From contig NZ_AQWN01000003.1 of the NCBI RefSeq assembly GCF_000376385.1, forward strand, positions 236,914-300,913: DNA of 64,000 bases, read 5' to 3'. The DNA comes from Desulfurispora thermophila DSM 16022. GTDB taxonomy: Bacteria > Bacillota > Desulfotomaculia > Desulfotomaculales > Desulfurisporaceae. The position numbers were made by a program, and so were the translations under genes. Under the pieces are notes generated by a model, which saw only the letters and a list, made by a program, of their open reading frames with translations, made no database searches and was not told the origin of the DNA. Each line of letters opens with the position of its first letter. The stretch's first letter is position 1. Positions 62,030-64,000 of the stretch are shown in pieces.

Positions 62030-63508
62030 ATGGATAAACTGGATATTTTCCGGGACATTGCCGAGCGAACGGGCGGCGATATCTACCTGGGAGTGAGCGG
62101 TGGTGTCAGAACCGGTAAATCAACCTTCATCAAGCGATTTATGGAATTACTAATCCTACCCAATATTAAGAACCCCCATGAACGGGAGAGGGCCCGTGAC
62201 GAATTGCCCCAGAGCGGCGGTGGCCGGACCATCATGACCACAGAGCCCAAGTTTGTACCCAACGAAGCGGTAGAGATTACCGTCAGTCCCAGTCTGAAAG
62301 TGAGAATGCGGCTGGTGGACTGTGTCGGCTACCGGGTGGAAGGTGCTTTGGGCTATGAAGAGGAAGACGGCCCACGCATGGTACACACACCCTGGTTTGA
62401 AGAACCCATTCCCTTCCAGGAGGCAGCCGAAATAGGCACGCGCAAAGTGATCTCGGAACACTCCACCATCGGTCTGGTTGTAACCACTGACGGGACAATC
62501 ACCGATATTCCCCGTCAGAACTACCTGGACGCAGAAGAAAGAGTGATCGAGGAATTAAAAGACATCAACCGGCCCTTCATTGTCCTGCTCAACAGCATCA
62601 AACCTCAGGCTCCGGAAACGCTGGAATTGGCGGAAGAACTCAGCCAGCGTTATGATGTGCCGGTAATTCCCGTGGACTGCGCTGAAATGAGCCAGCAGGA
62701 CGTGCTCTACATTCTGGAAAAAGCCCTTTACGAGTTTCCCGTCAACGAAGTGAACATTGCTTTACCCCGCTGGGTGGAGGAACTGGAGCGTCGCCACTGG
62801 TTGCGCGAAAAATTCGACCAGGCCGTGCAGGACACCGTACGGCATATCCGCCGCCTGCGGGACATTGACCATGCCGTGGAAAACTTGAGCGACTACGACT
62901 TCATTGAGAAAGTGCAATTACAGCACATGGATATGGGTACGGGCCGGGCGGACATAAACATAGTCGCCAGACCCGACCTGTTCTATCGCGTGCTGAGTGA
63001 AGAAACTGGATTATCCATTCACGGGGAGCATGAGTTGTTCAGCATAGTACGGGAACTGGCTGTAGCCAAACAGGAGTATGATAAAGTGGCCTCGGCGCTG
63101 GCCGAGGTGCGGGAAACCGGCTACGGTGTGGTAACGCCCCGTCTGGACGAGATGAACCTGGAAGAGCCCGAACTGATCCGCCAGGGCAACCGTTTTGGCG
63201 TCAAACTGAAGGCCAGTGCACCCTCGCTGCACATCATCCGGGCCAATATCACCACCGAGATCACGCCCATTATTGGCACTGAAAAACAATGCGAAGAACT
63301 GGTCAGGTATATGCTCAACGAATTTGAGGAGAACCCGCAAAAGATTTGGTCCTCTGAAATCTTCGGCAAATCACTCCATGATCTGGTGCGCGAAGGGATT
63401 CAGAACAAACTGCACCGCATGCCGGAAAATGTCCAGGTAAAACTGCAAGAAACCCTGCAACGCATAGTAAACGACGGCAATGGTGGCGTGTTGTGTATCA
63501 TCATCTAA
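62030..63508 (+). CDS. spoIVA: Stage IV sporulation protein A
   Basis: A 492-residue coat morphogenetic ATPase that polymerises on the forespore surface and anchors the coat basement layer. Walker A is GGVRTGKSTFIKRFM near the N-terminus, with the switch-like GGGRTIMTTEPKF, LVDCVGYRVEGALGYEEE and LLNSIKP. The C-terminal end is NGGVLCIII. ATG 62030 with AAGGAGGGAG is favoured over GTG 62024. Confidence 0.96.
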   Translation: MDKLDIFRDIAERTGGDIYLGVSGGVRTGKSTFIKRFMELLILPNIKNPHERERARDELPQSGGGRTIMTTEPKFVPNEAVEITVSPSLKVRMRLVDCVGYRVEGALGYEEEDGPRMVHTPWFEEPIPFQEAAEIGTRKVISEHSTIGLVVTTDGTITDIPRQNYLDAEERVIEELKDINRPFIVLLNSIKPQAPETLELAEELSQRYDVPVIPVDCAEMSQQDVLYILEKALYEFPVNEVNIALPRWVEELERRHWLREKFDQAVQDTVRHIRRLRDIDHAVENLSDYDFIEKVQLQHMDMGTGRADINIVARPDLFYRVLSEETGLSIHGEHELFSIVRELAVAKQEYDKVASALAEVRETGYGVVTPRLDEMNLEEPELIRQGNRFGVKLKASAPSLHIIRANITTEITPIIGTEKQCEELVRYMLNEFEENPQKIWSSEIFGKSLHDLVREGIQNKLHRMPENVQVKLQETLQRIVNDGNGGVLCIII

Positions 63509-63531
63509 CCGGTCAGCAGACCGGTTTTTTT
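63507..63531 (+). terminator. Rho-independent terminator after spoIVA
   Basis: AACCGGTC pairs with GACCGGTT, loop AGCA, followed by a run of T. It includes the stop codon. Confidence 0.9.
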
Positions 63532-63657
63532 ACTTCCATAAATTTCTCTCTTGTCAAGCCAGGTTATTTTATGATAGCATAGGAACTCCCGGCGGACGCA
63601 GGAGCAAAGCGGCCGGGGGAGAGGGAACAGAGAAACAAAACTGGCATAAAAAAACAC

Positions 63658-63687
63658 TTGCCAGGAGAGCATAAGATGTGCTAAGAT
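63658..63687 (+). promoter_or_regulatory. rRNA operon promoter
   Basis: TTGCCA (63658-63663), an 18-base spacer, TAAGAT (63682-63687). It lies about 200 bases before the 16S start. The -35 sits in an A-rich stretch (AAAAAAACAC) of UP-element type. Confidence 0.65.
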
Positions 63688-63693
63688 AAAAAA

Positions 63694-63891
63694 CGTCGCT
63701 GCCGGGACACCAGCAGCGATAGCCAGAAAAGAAAACTCGATCCTTGAAAACTGAACAGCGCAAGGCAAAGGCGAAGAGCGGTCGTCAGTCGTCGGGCGTC
63801 AGACGTTGGGAGAAGACGGATGGCAAAAGATGACAGACGGCACAAAAAGCAAGCCAGACACAAGAAGCGAGTCTTCTGATAGTCTAAAGAG
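63694..63891 (+). other. Pre-16S leader
   Basis: This part contains CCTTGAAAACTGAACAG (63743-63759), a phrase typical of Firmicute rRNA leaders and spacers. A stretch of repeated GTC/GAC words follows (63781-63810). The same words, including GACGTTGGG, recur in the V1 region of the 16S gene. Confidence 0.6.

Positions 63892-64000
<109 letters not shown>

Overview
The window is a contiguous chromosome segment of an endospore-forming, Gram-positive anaerobe of the Desulfotomaculum type (class Clostridia sensu lato). The case rests on the number of sporulation genes (spoIIM, dacF, spoIIAA-spoIIAB-sigF, spoVAC-AD-AE-AF, ytfJ, spmA-spmB, spoIIP, the YIEGIA pair, spoIVA), Firmicute gene orders, strong AGGAGG-type ribosome binding sites, the IspH-S1 fusion, and genes for activators of oxygen-sensitive acyl-CoA dehydratases. 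The DNA is moderately GC-rich. Species assignment is inference. I see no prophage, CRISPR array, tRNA gene or insertion sequence.

Layout. 1-8400: end of an upstream gene, then a signalling cluster of an Hpt protein, a decayed response-regulator/GGDEF gene, a very large hybrid histidine kinase with three receivers, CheR, a receiver-less CheB and a second hybrid kinase. 8400-14000: spoIIM, a tiny membrane protein, a DUF362 ferredoxin protein, xerD, deoB and a pyrimidine-nucleoside phosphorylase. 13985-21000: a tiny reverse-strand membrane protein, dacF, the spoIIA operon, a dodecin, and spoVAC-AD-AE-AF. 21000-25500: three genes for acyl-CoA dehydratase activation, a QueG-like iron-sulfur protein and an HD-GYP remnant. 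25500-33200: trpB2, lysA under a lysine riboswitch, a DHH-CBS-tRNA nucleotidyltransferase fusion, a site-2 protease and trpS. 33200-39070: DUF2953, ytfJ, spmA, spmB, rluB, an unknown gene, a hutP homologue and an exported repeat protein.

39070-52500 is an aromatic supra-operon: trpEGDCFBA, aroF, tyrA, aroA, cmk, plsC and ispH-rpsA. Its leader has a promoter, a run of GAG triplets at exact 5-nt spacing, an antiterminator strand overlapping the last triplet, and a terminator. This is the architecture of TRAP (MtrB) attenuation. A second promoter and terminator precede tyrA. AroF and TyrA appear to lack regulatory domains, so control may be largely at the RNA level.

52500-63500: DUF1614, spoIIP, YIEGIA and its capping subunit, a DUF512 radical-SAM protein, der, plsY, gpsA, a gamma-carbonic anhydrase, a reverse-strand NlpC/P60 hydrolase carrying an exact 69-bp tandem duplication, and spoIVA. 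The window ends in an rRNA promoter, leader and the first ~110 bases of a 16S rRNA gene with an apparently expanded V1 helix.

The observations I rate highest are the TRAP-type leader, the CheB/CheR/hybrid-kinase cluster with a decayed GGDEF gene, the tyrA leader with spaced NAG triplets near an orphan HutP homologue, two very small membrane-protein genes, and the expanded 16S V1. Nothing here is clearly a wholly new biological system. All functional statements come from reading motifs by eye, not from database searches.
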